Shown here one piece after another: positions 34,824 to 45,268 of a stretch of DNA of 64,000 nucleotides. This DNA is from Cladopsammia gracilis (lineage: Eukaryota > Cnidaria > Anthozoa > Scleractinia > Dendrophylliidae): NCBI GenBank assembly GCA_022457155.1, contig JAJGOT010000289.1, positions 313,501 through 377,500 of the forward strand. Direction: 5' to 3'. The notes under the pieces were generated by a model. That model did not search any database, had not been told where the DNA came from, and saw nothing but the letters and a program-made list of their open reading frames with translations. Both the position numbers and the translations under genes were made by a program. How positions within the stretch are numbered: the stretch's first letter is position 1; each line of letters begins with the position of its first letter.

Positions 34824-35096
34824 GGTTGTTCAAAGGTGGATAGTGCTATCCACCGGATATATCACTATCCAATGGATAAGTATTAACAAAATCCATTGTG
34901 TTATCTAGGACGTGGATAGTGATTTATTCGGTGGATAGCCCTAGGCTAGACTTTACAATACCCGGCCACTTATTTGCATCTCATTGAATAAGAATAGATT
35001 CTTTTGTTTTCGTATGGTTAGCTCTAACAAAGATTTAGGGATATGTAAATAAGTGGCCGGGTATTGTAAAGTCGCTCCTAGCCCTATCCACCTTTC
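34824..35096. mobile_element. GTGGATAG MITE, split by a second MITE
   Basis: The left end GGTTGTTCAAAGGTGGATAG and internal GGATAGTGATTTATTCGGTG are a coral-type MITE; the right end is CTATCCACCTTT. The body is interrupted at 34944-35078. Confidence 0.65.
34944..35078. mobile_element. hAT-like MITE nested with 8-bp target duplication
   Basis: 135 bp flanked by the perfect 8-bp duplication TAGCCCTA at 34936-34943 and 35079-35086. Arms of about 30 bp: GACTTTACAATACCCGGCCA on the left and TGGCCGGGTATTGTAAAGTC on the right, continuing into ACTTATTT/AAATAAGT. An 8-bp duplication is the hAT signature. Confidence 0.75.
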
Positions 35097-35663
35097 CCTG
35101 GGACCTTTTGGACAACCCGCGAGTCCAGGTCTAAAAAAACGGCACATTCTATTTACTGAGTGGTCGGCCAGTTCTGACAAATGGTAAGCCCCTTAGGTCT
35201 TTTATAGAAATGAACACTGACATAATGTTTCCAGCGAGTTTCTGTGAATGGAAAAACCGCCTGGCAATATGTGAATTCTCAATCAGTATTAGAAAAGTTG
35301 ACATATAAACTATTTACTTGCAATGAAGTAGCCCTTGACAATCATTCTTCGTGACTCGGCTTCCACTGAACTTTGTTTTCATCCCAAACGCCAAAAAAAA
35401 ACAAATTAAAGCTGCCGCCATGTTGATCTTTATGGAATATAAAGTCCCAGGCAGCTCACCGCATCTGGGGGTCTGGGCTCTGGGGGTTTGAAAGCCTTTC
35501 CCATGATGCAACGGAACAAGTTACGCGCGAAATGTAAAGAGAGCAAACAAAATGTTTTACAAATTACAAGTTGTGGCTAATTTTCGAGGTGTTATTGCTT
35601 TAAGTTTGTTTGCATTTTTGACGCATAACTCTCGCATTGATAGATGGTCAATTGTGAGTTGTG
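35097..35663. other. Non-coding stretch, nothing recognised
   Basis: No supported feature. Confidence 0.4.
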
Positions 35664-35737
35664 AGCTGTAATACCAGCTGGAAGCGCACGTGATGGGTCC
35701 ATAACCCAGAGGTTCGAAAATCAAAATCTTGCTCTGA
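35664..35737 (+). pseudogene. Decayed initiator tRNA-Met-like sequence
   Basis: The phrases CAGCTGGAAGCG, GGGTCCATAACCCAGAGG and GCTCTGAT align with the intact copy at 37345-37416. The CAT anticodon is kept, but the acceptor and T stems no longer pair well. Confidence 0.6.
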
Positions 35738-35939
35738 TAATAGGCGAAATTACAGGGGTCTCTAAGCAGGGCACTAATCCCCCTCTTCAACTTTACCATC
35801 TTACAAAATTATTGAACTCGGATGGTGAACAAGTAGCTTCAGTTTTAAGATAACCTTTGGTAATTTTAAACACAGTTATAATGAGCGTCCTTTTTCAGTT
35901 GTGGTAACTCGGCAACAACATAATTCGTTACATATGCCA

Positions 35940-36110
35940 TATCAGAGGAGCGGTTAGCATGGGCGACTGCTTCCTCTTCATGGGTTGGGGAGCAGTTAGC
36001 AGGGGCGATTGCTTCTCAAATATTTGCAGATCCAGGTTTAATAAGTTATTATATATTTCATGTCAGAGGAGCAATTAGCAGGGGCGATTGCTTCCTTGAC
36101 ATTTGCTGAG
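35940..36110 (+). repeat. Three spaced direct repeats
   Basis: GGAGCGGTTAGCATGGGCGA, GGAGCAGTTAGCAGGGGCGA and GGAGCAATTAGCAGGGGCGA, each followed by YTGCTTC, at about 35947, 35990 and 36068. Non-coding; origin unknown. Confidence 0.5.
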
Positions 36111-36621
36111 ATCATATTGCACCCGAGCCATCCCTTTTGTGCTGCGCTTGCCTGGGGTGGGGCAGCATGTGTGATTGCATCACAATGCTTATGGCGTTTG
36201 TGGTGCCCTCCGGCACCTTCACCTGGCCACATGATTTATCAATCATTTTTAGATGAAATTTGATATAAAAACAAATCCGGCTATGAGCCTGTGCTCATAG
36301 CCATAAAAGTCCAACATTTGGTGTCTTGTCATTATTGCCCAGTAAACAGAGCGCAGGCCAGGCAGCATTTGGGTAGCTCTTTCAGGGGTGAAAGAGGAAA
36401 GGCATAAAAGTTTTTTATGCATTTTTCAGTGTTTTGTGTACTAAAACATTTTTTGGAAGAAACGTATTCGATATGTTTTCCAGCAAAAATATTATTCCTA
36501 CTTTAGTGGTAGGTCTCACGGTAACGTTCTCTCTCTTTTGTAACCTTATTATATTTCATTTATCTACCTTAGGGTTTAAAAGAACCGAAATAATTAAGAC
36601 GTACCACTTCGATCTATCGCT
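36111..36621. other. Non-coding stretch
   Basis: Only a small perfect stem-loop GGCTATGAGC/GCTCATAGCC at 36279-36302 stands out. No gene supported. Confidence 0.4.
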
Positions 36622-36693
36622 AGCAGAGTAGCGCAGCGGAAGCATGCTGGGCCTATAACCTAGAGATCCAAAGACGAAAACCTCTTTTTCGTC
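36622..36693 (+). pseudogene. Decayed initiator tRNA-Met-like sequence
   Basis: The 5' two thirds match the intact copy (AGCAGAGTAGCGCAGCGGAA, GCTGGGCCTATAACCTAG) but the anticodon reads TAT instead of CAT, and the 3' acceptor strand CTCTGCT is lost. It lies 723 bp upstream of the intact gene. Confidence 0.65.
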
Positions 36694-36914
36694 AGTTTTT
36701 TTTGTGTGTTGACGTCAAGTTAGCAATTTGAGTTTCAAATTTTATTTACTTACGGAAACAACATAGAAGGATAGGTAATGGAAAATTCTGGGAACTGTTG
36801 TGAGCCACCTTAATAAGTTTTGTTTGTATTCTTTTGCTTAGTTTCTCAACGTTGTTGTTTTATACATTAAGATGTGGGCTACACGTTTTGAAAGGTTAAA
36901 CAGCTGGGACAGAT
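36694..36914. other. Non-coding, with a lone TTAA-MITE end
   Basis: GGGAACTGTTGTGAGCCACC followed by TTAA near 36790-36813 resembles the right end of the MITE at 43317-43742. No matching left end seen. Confidence 0.35.
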
Positions 36915-37307
36915 TGGCCGTTTTTACACTAGAGGCGCATTATCCGTCCATGTTATACGGTCTTATACCTCTAGTGTAAAGACGGGACTAACAACAAGAT
37001 GAACTACGGAAGACGAACAAAGAGGAATGAGTACTAGAGTTTTTTGGCGGCAAAATTCAAGATGGTGGCCGTGTAATTTTTTACCCTTGTTCGTCTGTTG
37101 CCCATATTTATACACAAGACGCATTATGCGTCTAGACCGACTATCTTTCCTTATGCGTCTTGAACGACGCACTACGAAAGATAGTTCGTATAGCCGCATA
37201 ATGCGTCTTGTGTCCGTCTTTATACTTGAGACGCATAACCAGACGAACTACAAATGTTTGCCCAATTCGTCCAGACGGATAATGCGTTTCTAGTATAAAA
37301 ACGGCCA
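36915..37307. mobile_element. MITE with TGGCCGTTTTTAC ends
   Basis: Left end TGGCCGTTTTTACACTAGAG, right end CTAGTATAAAAACGGCCA, inner arms GCGCATTATCCGTC/GACGGATAATGCGT. Repeated ATAATGCGTCT phrases lie inside. ATT occurs on both sides of GGCC...GGCC and may be the target duplication. Confidence 0.65.
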
Positions 37308-37344
37308 TTGTAATATCTGCTGTTTAGCTCTTCTCTTCATCGTC

Positions 37345-37416
37345 AGCAGAGTGGCGCAGTGGAAGCGTGCTGGGCCCATAACCCAGAGGTCCGAGGATCA
37401 AAACCTCGCTCTGCTA
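37345..37416 (+). tRNA. Initiator tRNA-Met (CAT)
   Basis: 72 nt without CCA. Acceptor AGCAGAG/CTCTGCT, D arm GCGC-AGTGGAA-GCGT, anticodon stem CTGGG/CCCAG with loop CCCATAA (anticodon CAT at 37377-37379), T stem CGAGG/CCTCG. The A-starting T loop and overall sequence are those of eukaryotic initiator tRNA-Met. The T loop reads ATCAAAA where ATCGAAA is usual, one change inside the B box. A T5 run at 37422-37426 can serve as the Pol III terminator. Supplies the Met-tRNA for translation start if expressed. Confidence 0.9.
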
Positions 37417-37521
37417 AGAAATTTTTCTTTCTTTTTGTATTTTAGTTTTTTAGATTTAGGTTTGAGTGTTTATTGTTTTGGCCATTTTTTTGTTTGTTTG
37501 TTTGTTTCAAAAATTATCTTT

Positions 37522-37880
37522 AGGCTATGTCTACACTATACCGGATAGCTTATCATGTCGACATGAAAAATACTCCGGCCTGGCATGAACAGAAACGACC
37601 CAGAACTGGATATTTACTTCCGTTTCATTGGGTTCCAATCCTCGCTCCTAGTTGTTGACTTCTGCTACGGTTCGGTTCGGTTGCCTGTTCACACTGCCCT
37701 AGAGAGTGGCACGAGAACCTATCCGATATGTGACGATTCACTTTCACGAGCGCCGCGTCGCAGCGGCGCTCCGGAACAAAAATCGTTCCGAAACTAGCGT
37801 TTCATGTGTGAACGCAAGGCCTATCTGGTATGGTTTTCGTACCGGTACAAGAGCTATCCGGTATAGTGTAGACATAGCCT
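37522..37880. mobile_element. Harbinger-like MITE
   Basis: About 30-bp terminal inverted repeats: GGCTATGTCTACACTATACC then GGATAGCT on the left, complement on the right. TTA flanks both ends (just inside 37520-37523 and after GCC at 37879), fitting a 3-bp target duplication. The open frames inside are the inverted sequence read through. Confidence 0.65.
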
Positions 37881-38999
37881 TAGTTGTGAAATTTTCACAG
37901 TCGTTCCTAAAGTAAACCATTGTTACAATAGCTGCTGTTTATCTGTTCTTTTCTTGCACCGATAGCACAGTGATAGACTAAACACTCAGTTGCTTATTTT
38001 ATTTTGAAGGATGAGAAACAAGATGCACCAACTGAAGGAAAATATTGCTCAATTGCTTTTATTTTAACGTTAGGTTCCTCTAAAAAGAAATCGGTGAAAA
38101 AAATATCCAAAACTAACAAAACTAAAGCATTTACACCGATGAAGAGACAGTAGTCTCGAAAGTGTCATATTGTGATATTTTGAAATATTTTGAGGGCATA
38201 AACATTTCCTATTTTTTTATTTTCATTGCTATATATGCGCTATACATTCTCATTCAACTATTGTGAATAACGATGGTGAATTTATAAATTTAAAGATCCC
38301 AAAAGTATGTAATCTTATGATTTGATCGCGAAACTGCGTATCGCTTCCATGCAAAAAAAATAAAGAAAGAAAGAAAGAAAGAAAGAAAGAAAAAAAAATG
38401 AAATTATTTCACATTTCCTCCTCCCTTTCAGAAACAAATGAATTTCAGGTGAATTGCAAAAAGATTATCTTTTTTAATTGGAAAAATTTGTTTGCAGATT
38501 TCTTGGGTTGAAGAAATTTAAATGAGATTTGACTAACAGTTGCAATAACTACAAGAGGATATGAGAACCTTTGTCGGTCTGAAAAGCAAAGAAATTCATT
38601 TGAAATGCAAATAAAAATGTTCATTAATATTCATTTCTTCTTCTTCTCACTTTTACCGCGAGAAAAATATGGCGAACGACGCTGAAACCTAAACGCCATT
38701 CTGTAGTTGTCTCGGGCAAAGAAACCTTCATATCCCCCTAGTTACAAATGAGAACCGTCCATTATTTCCACAATGGTGCAAGGCATTACATGCAGAACGC
38801 GGATCAAAGTACTTTGGAAACGGTTCATGGTTCGAAACACGTGGACATTCTAAACATCGAACTTTCATATTCATGGAAGCATCTTTTTCAGAAGAGGTAA
38901 GCAAGTGTTTACGTAACAAACTTTATGCTCGATGTTCCATTACAATAATGTACATTTGCACATCGAAAGAGATATTTCGCAAAATCAGTTTCGGCGTTC
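37881..38999. other. Non-coding stretch with a GAAA microsatellite
   Basis: A (GAAA)n run lies at about 38362-38392. No gene or element supported otherwise. Confidence 0.45.
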
Positions 39000-39130
39000 A
39001 TGTTGTGGTGCAATTTTGTCCTTGGTGCAAATTTTATTTTCCTTTGTATTTGGGTATGGAAATGTATGATAATGAGTTTTGAACAAAGGAAAATAAAATT
39101 TGTACCAAGGACCAAATTGCACCACAACAT
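39000..39130. mobile_element. Hairpin MITE or inverted retroelement end
   Basis: Arms of about 50 bp: TGTTGTGGTGCAATTTTGTC and AAATTTTATTTTCCTTTGT on the left; ACAAAGGAAAATAAAATTT and GGACCAAATTGCACCACAAC on the right. Non-coding. Confidence 0.6.
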
Positions 39131-39477
39131 CTACAAATGGAACAATATGTCATTGCCGAACGGCATAACATAACGTTTATAAATAGTATTGTTTGGAATA
39201 AACTTTTCAAGCAGCTCTTTCAATGACGGCAAATATATAATTGCAAACCAGCAAAATGGACGGAGCTTTTGTTTCTGGGCAAGGGTTGGATTATATTTTG
39301 ATCGGATCGCCTGCTTTGCAATGGACACTTTTATTCCCAAAGTTAAACCTTTTGTTCTTACTTCTTAGTCGTGCAATGCGCATTTTAAGTCTGGACTGTC
39401 GGTGTGGATATACAGGATAACACATTTTGGCTAAGCTGAGCGGTCTGGTCACAGAATAAAAATATGTTAAATGATGA

Positions 39478-39511
39478 AAATGATGATGATGATGATGATG
39501 ATGATGACGAC

Positions 39512-39547
<36 letters not shown>

Positions 39548-39548
39548 A
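39478..39548 (+). repeat. (GAT)n microsatellite
   Basis: Near-pure GAT triplets with two GAC interruptions. Open frames on either strand here are triplet artefacts. Confidence 0.9.
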
Positions 39549-39636
39549 GTAATAATTAATAATAATAACAAAAAAGTTGTTATAAAATCATACATAAAGA
39601 AAATGGCCAATACTATGTTAAAAAATATGTAAACAG

Positions 39637-39693
39637 CTAATCTCGTACCCAGAGTACAGTACAAGCACGAGTCAGATCTGGGTACGAGATTAG
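39637..39693. repeat. Perfect 17-bp inverted repeat
   Basis: CTAATCTCGTACCCAGA at 39637-39653 and TCTGGGTACGAGATTAG at 39677-39693, loop 23 bp. Confidence 0.75.
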
Positions 39694-39699
39694 TAAACA

Positions 39700-41108
39700 G
39701 CATATCGGATCTGAGAAGACCTACGGTCCCAAATAAAACTGAAAGTGAGTAAGTGGTAAAGGAGCGCGAACGAAAATGATGCTGGTGTACGTAAAATCTA
39801 CAGAAGATGTAATCAGCCAAAGAATGTGAATGCAAATAAAATGAGCAAGGCTGATACTACGTAGAACACTAAATGCGACAACGACATGATAGAGCCCAAA
39901 CTGAAAGCCAAAATGCAATCGTGGACAGCTGTTTCGACCTGGCTGGTTCTCGTCAGTGTCCTTTTATTCCTATTCTGTGATATGGCCAACAGAAAGCAGC
40001 CTTACTTTTACTAAGAACTCAAAGTTAGGGACGATTTTATTTTGACTGTATTCCAATGGTGTCCGTATATAATAAATGATTGAACATCACAGACGATTAT
40101 TGGGAGTGAGGGGTAGTGACCAATAGGGAACGTGAATAAAGATCTTAACATGCATATTATTTATGTAGGCCATTGTTTTGTCATTCCTGTATGTAACTGT
40201 TCTATTGTTCTTCCTTTTAATAGGCTTAACATAACCACACCATGTCTAAAGTGAATTGCCTGTCTTCTTCCTGTTGGCTTGGACACGGACATCAGGATAC
40301 CTGCTCTTCGTCATACGTCAGGTTAGTGTTACAGTTTGTAGCTTTTATAGGTATGAGTAATTCCTACTCTTCTAAATGTTTTTCTGAGAAATCAGAAGAG
40401 ACCAGTCAGACATCCTGCCATTTGATTTATACTTATCATAGTTATATAATTAAAAAGGCCTTTTGCCCCATCTTTATTTTAGCCATTCGTAGTCTGGATA
40501 AAGCTTGTCCCTGTTATGTGTGTGGTCTTCAGGCGATGTTTTATATCCAGGTGATTTTGAGTTAAGGTGGACACATTTGTTTGGAAGGTGTTGATGTAAA
40601 TTCCCCTAACTTAGCGCTCTTTGTGAAACGTAAGGTGCGTTCGATTGGTACATATTCCGAAATAGCATAACACAGAATAATCGTAACAATTTCCTTAAAT
40701 CGGGAATTTAGAGACACTAAAATACGAAATATAACTTGTTAGAGATGCATGCCGCCATGAGCACAGCGACCAAACGTGACAAGCGTGCGCAGCTCCCGCC
40801 AAAATTACATGAAACTCATAACTCAGGGTCGTTTCTTTAAACTTTTTTGCATCAAGTATCTGTTCAAAAGTATACAACTGTTAGCCACTTGTTTTTTCGG
40901 CTTGTAATTCGGTTTTTCACTTCTTTTCTTGTTATATTTCCTGACAAATTTCGCTGAGCTCCGTAGCTTTTTAAGGAAATGCAAACCGAAAGTGACATAG
41001 ATGATTATCGTTTAACCGTTGTAGGGTCTCCATGATATGTACGATTTGGGTTATTTTAACGTGTGACAAGCTTGCGTGTTATTGCGAGGATCGCGCGTGG
41101 GCGCTGAG
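39700..41108. other. Non-coding stretch with one weak exon candidate
   Basis: ATG at 40242 has a favourable CACC context, follows a possible acceptor (TTTTAATAG near 40225) and runs 27 codons to CAG|GTTAGTG near 40321. No homology recognised. I leave it uncalled as a gene. Confidence 0.3.
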
Positions 41109-41113
41109 AAATT

Positions 41114-41152
<39 letters not shown>

Positions 41153-41300
41153 TTTATCATTATTATTATCATTAATAACAATAATAATTATCATTGTCAT
41201 TATCATCATCATTATCATTATCATTATCATTATCATTATCATTATCGTCATCACCATTTTTATCATTATCATTATCGTAATCATTATCAATATTATTATT
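41114..41300 (+). repeat. (ATC)n/(ATT)n microsatellite tract
   Basis: ATC triplets at 41114-41152, then mixed ATT/ATC triplets to about 41300. Ile/Asp-rich open frames on both strands follow from the triplet period. Confidence 0.9.
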
Positions 41301-42024
41301 AGTTCAGGAATGGTTTTTAATGCATAAGTAAATTGATTACTTGACTCGCACAAAAAACCGAAAGGCGCTAAAACCGTAGCACTTGGAGAAGGACTCGAAA
41401 TTCAACAAATTATTTCTGCCACCTATATTTCATTATTTTAATGAGACACAAATCCTGGAAATTTAGTTATATGGACTTGTATGGACTTGAACAAGCATTT
41501 GTAATACACGTGTGAACGAAGTTCCTGATCATTTGGCCGCAAAAAAACAGCAGAAATCGTACATATTATTGGATTGCATAGACCCTACGCTAACGGTCTC
41601 TATCTCTATTGATGACAGCTTTAGTTTTTTTTATTTATTATTAATTATTGTATTTTTTATTATTATGTATTAGTTATTTAGTATTTTTTAGTTAGGTAGG
41701 TCCACATCAGCTTTTTGGTTGCCAGTTGTTTGACCTACACACTAAATAAAGTAAAAGTATATATACATAACACTAAGTTATACTCTAATCACACTTGAAA
41801 CGGTGATAAAATATTTGTAACTAATCTTTATAAACACACCACACAGCATAAGGGGCAGGCATCTCGTTTATTGATGCTACATGTTGATAGAGCGAAAAAT
41901 ACAGCAGTGTTTCCCCAAAGGTTCACAGATCTGTAAAAGCTACTGTATATTCTGAACTCTTAGTGACAAATAAAATGATAATAAAGTCGACAAAGATGCC
42001 TTCGCGGAATAATTCTTAAATAAA
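41301..42024. other. Non-coding stretch, nothing recognised
   Basis: AT-rich; nothing supported. Confidence 0.45.
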
Positions 42025-42310
42025 GCGGTATTCAATTGAGTATTGAGTGTCATAAAGCCAAAACCAAAGTCATTACTCTGACCAATCACATCACTCGCAG
42101 ACAATCCGATGAACCAATCAGAACTCAAAGCAAATACATGCAGCAGGCACCAAGCGCGGGAAAACGCGTCTGAGCAAGTCGCGATTGGTTTTGGTTTTAC
42201 TTCTGATAAGTTAAAAAGGTGGCGCGAGTTTTTTCAGCCAAACACAAACTGTAGCAATACAAAACCAAAGCAACTGCGAAATTACTTTCGACACTCAATT
42301 GAAAACCGGT
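42025..42310. mobile_element. MITE with CAATTGAG ends
   Basis: Left TATTCAATTGAGTATTGAGTG and right CACTCAATTGAAAACCGGT ends are inverted. It shares AAAACCAAAG, GACCAATCACA and GATTGGTTTTGGTTTTAC with the element at 29524-29970, so it is the same family without the nested hairpin. Confidence 0.65.
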
Positions 42311-42475
42311 CTGACCTAAAAATATACCGCGCCTAAAATGCTTGTATACATAACACAGTACATTCTTGGATATACTCGTATGTATTTAGAAAATATTTTG
42401 CCCTTACAGAATATTAGTTTAAAGTGCAAATATCTGGAAATTCAAAACAAAAAAATCAAACATCTTGCACGGAAA

Positions 42476-42555
42476 TCTTCGGACCTCTTCGGACCTCTTC
42501 GGACCTCTTCGCACCTCTTCGCACCCCATCACACCCCATCACACCTCTTCGCAGA
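42476..42555 (+). repeat. 10-bp minisatellite
   Basis: Eight or so units of CTTCGGACCT drifting to CTTCGCACCT and CATCACACCC. Confidence 0.8.
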
Positions 42556-43049
42556 TTGTTGTAAAGTGAGCGGAAACGTTCGTATAACCTTCTTCCAACC
42601 ATTGGAGACCTGACCAAAATCTTGGGAAATCTATCATCGAAAAATAATTTACACTATTTTAAGTGTTATTTATACAACAAAAAGAATTATATACTGGGCG
42701 GCTTAGAAATACGAAATTTCTCTTCTCGTTTTGTAGTCAATATCTAATTTCAATTCACTGCGGTCTCTTGAGATATAAATTGATCACTAGAAAGCTCATT
42801 CTTTTATCTTCGATTTTCGCGCACCATGTTTGATTGTCTATCTCAGTTTCTAATTTGGGGGTGCCATCGTGTGTATTTTGTTATCGTGTAAGTATAGATG
42901 ATGCTAACAATCGGGAATGAATTTCAATAATATTGCAAAAATTCATAGTGGTTGTAGATCCTTATGATCTTTTATTTTTTTCTGATTTTCTGATTTCCTT
43001 ACAGGACAATTTCCTGTACATATACAGATGTATGGTAGATGTCTCTCTT
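42556..43049. other. Non-coding stretch, nothing recognised
   Basis: Ends with a polypyrimidine-AG (TGATTTCCTTACAGGAC near 43003) that looks like a splice acceptor, but no exon can be supported. Confidence 0.4.
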
Positions 43050-43135
43050 AGAAGAATCGAAGAATCGAAGAATCGAAGAATCGAAGAACGGTAGACCGGT
43101 AGACCGGTAGACCGGTAGACGGGTAGAGGGGTAGA
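43050..43135 (+). repeat. Two abutting 8-bp minisatellites
   Basis: GAATCGAA repeats about four to five times, then GGTAGACC repeats about five times, both with period 8 and joined without spacer. Confidence 0.8.
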
Positions 43136-43316
43136 CGAAGGAAAAACAGAACAATCTTAAACAAGAGGTAGGGAAAAGTTTTTGAATGAAAGCCAGGAAG
43201 TCTAAATAAGTGTGCAATTTTCTGAATTAACAGACACTTAAAACTCGTTTTGAACAGGAAATTTAGAAATCGCTCTTGTTGGAGCATACACAACTAAGTG
43301 TATTTATTCACGTTAA

Positions 43317-43742
43317 GGTGGCTCCCAACAGTTTCCAGCACTTTTAAAGACTTAGAATTTGATGGGTCATTATAACCACTCTTTATCAGTTGATGCTACA
43401 ATCATGATGCCCAATGATTGGTAAACACGTTGTTATCATTTTTGTGACACAATATGTTACTATAGCAACAGTATAACGTGCTCAAAAATGACTCGGTAAA
43501 CCCCATTTATTATTGTGGAATTTTGATCAGTAGGATAAGATGCAACTTTTGGCAAAGTTTAAAAACATTTTGTAGCTGGGGTTCAGAGCCACCTTAAATT
43601 TTCGAAAATTGATAACAACGTGTTTACCAATCATTGAGCATTCGTTTCATATCATGATTGTAGCGTCAACTGATAAAGAGTGGTTTTAATGACCCACCAA
43701 AATCTGAGTCTTGGAAAGTACTGGAAACTGTTGGGAGCCACC
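43317..43742. mobile_element. TTAA-target foldback MITE
   Basis: Flanked by TTAA at 43313-43316 and 43743-43746. Ends AAGGTGGCTCCCAACAGTTT and AAACTGTTGGGAGCCACCTT. Arms extend about 130 bp (GATTGGTAAACACGTTGTTA against TAACAACGTGTTTACCAATC). An internal GTTCAGAGCCACCTTAA at about 43581-43597 looks like a second terminus. Same superfamily as 31323-32116 and probably 56665-56869. Confidence 0.8.
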
Positions 43743-43749
43743 TTAAATA

Positions 43750-44784
43750 AAGTTTTTATCGTATTTATCAAAACTCTAAATTGACTGACAATGCAATACA
43801 TTTTCTTAAGAGGTGTTTGCAATCTTATATTTTGTTCTCGGAGTAAGTCACTTTAAACAAAATGCTTTCTTAAGTTATCAACACCACAGAATATTAAAGC
43901 TTTTTTGTTATTTATGGCATTGAATTTCAATGTGATTGTAGTCACTTCGGTAGTGTTACAGCTTCTCAGAAGAGCTGTCGAGATTGGATAATACGAAAAA
44001 TAGTTGTGTTGGATCTTACGGAAGCTGCTCGCCCAGTCACTTATTATCTTTTGCTTTTCTGATTTTCTAACAGGACGATGGCTGCTAGATGATGGTTAAC
44101 AACTCGATTCCCCTCTGAGAAAGAATAAAGGGACCCAAAGGACCCAAAGGACACTCTAGGCGGCCCTATGCCCCTCTGGGGGTCACAAGGACTGAAGAAG
44201 AAGAAGAAAGGACACACTAAACCAAGAACACGAGGTAGAGAAAACAAATGTAACTTCAAAAGTTTTTTTTGGAATGAAAATTAGTTCGGAAATTTTCAGA
44301 AGGTCTGAATGGACTGGCCTTTACTCAGATGACGGATAGATTTAAGCAAAAAATCCTCACCAGCTAGTCACTGGGTGCAAAATCATTTTTTTGCCATGTA
44401 AATTGATGTTGTGGCACTGAATCTGTAAACATTGATTGATAAGGGGTTATGGAGGCTTGAACAAAATCACACGAAGCTTTGATTAGTCAAAATTCACTCC
44501 ACCAAAATTGATTTGTGCGTTAACTATACTCCATTCAGACCATCTGACAAATCTTTCTGAAAACGGTTGGAAAGTGCTAAGACTTGTTTACAAACTGTTT
44601 ACAATTTTTAAGAAATTTATTTCTGGGTGGAAATTTTGTTTTCCTGAAAAATCACTGATTTCCATGTTTAAGAGAATGTATTAACCGACGGAAAATCGAT
44701 CTTTTTTCAAAATTAAATATTTTATTAAAAGCTGTTATGTTGACTTTTCGTCTATTTGTTTCCATGGTAATCGCTGTTCAAAAG
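43750..44784. other. Non-coding stretch, nothing recognised
   Basis: A segment near 44050-44290 vaguely parallels 43000-43210 (acceptor-like CTAACAGGACGATGG, then ACGAGGTAGAG). No gene supported. Confidence 0.4.
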
Positions 44785-45268
44785 TTTGAAATTTTCCCGC
44801 CAAAAGACTTAGAAAAATACGGGCGCTCAAAATACGCATGCGCCGTTTTTTTTAAAAAAGAAATCATTTTACAACCTTGTGTTATCTGCATATCCTTTTT
44901 CTTGTCTTAGTTAACATTTGTTTAAAGAGTTTAAATTTTCCCGCCAAAAGACTTAGAAAAATACGGGCGCCCAAAATACGCATGCGCCGTTTTTTTTTTT
45001 AATTTAATTCTAAATGTCTAAGACTTCTAATAATAATAATAATAATAACTTTATTCTGTATCTTGTTATTATAAGAAACTCAATAAAACAAACAACAGTT
45101 TTCAAGACTTTTTCTTTTATTTATAAAGCAATAAACACTACTTTATTTACAATTATTTTTATCTTTTAAATAAGTATCTTAATTAGTTAACTGAATTTCA
45201 ATTAAATTATTAACAATGTGTCAAGAAAAATTTTTCCTATATATACTAAGTCTTTTGGCGGGAAAATT
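44785..45268. repeat. Direct and inverted repeats carrying TTTTCCCGCC
   Basis: About 72 bp from AAATTTTCCCGCC to ATGCGCCGTTTTTTT occurs twice in direct order (about 44781-44852 and 44930-45000). A third, inverted copy of the first part ends near 45266. An (AAT)n-AACTTTATT retroelement tail lies between at 45029-45055. The shared phrase contains TTTCCCGC, which matches the E2F consensus. Possibly a decayed MITE. Confidence 0.5.

Noticed and set aside
41051..41353. Open frames on both strands rich in Ile/Met and Asp/Ser
   Set aside because: They are translations of (ATC)n/(ATT)n triplet microsatellite sequence. The same applies to 39467-39835.
42995..44290. Pair of exons with splice acceptors at about 43003 and 44073
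   Set aside because: Similarity between the two segments is faint, there is no open frame with a recognised motif, and minisatellites fill the first.
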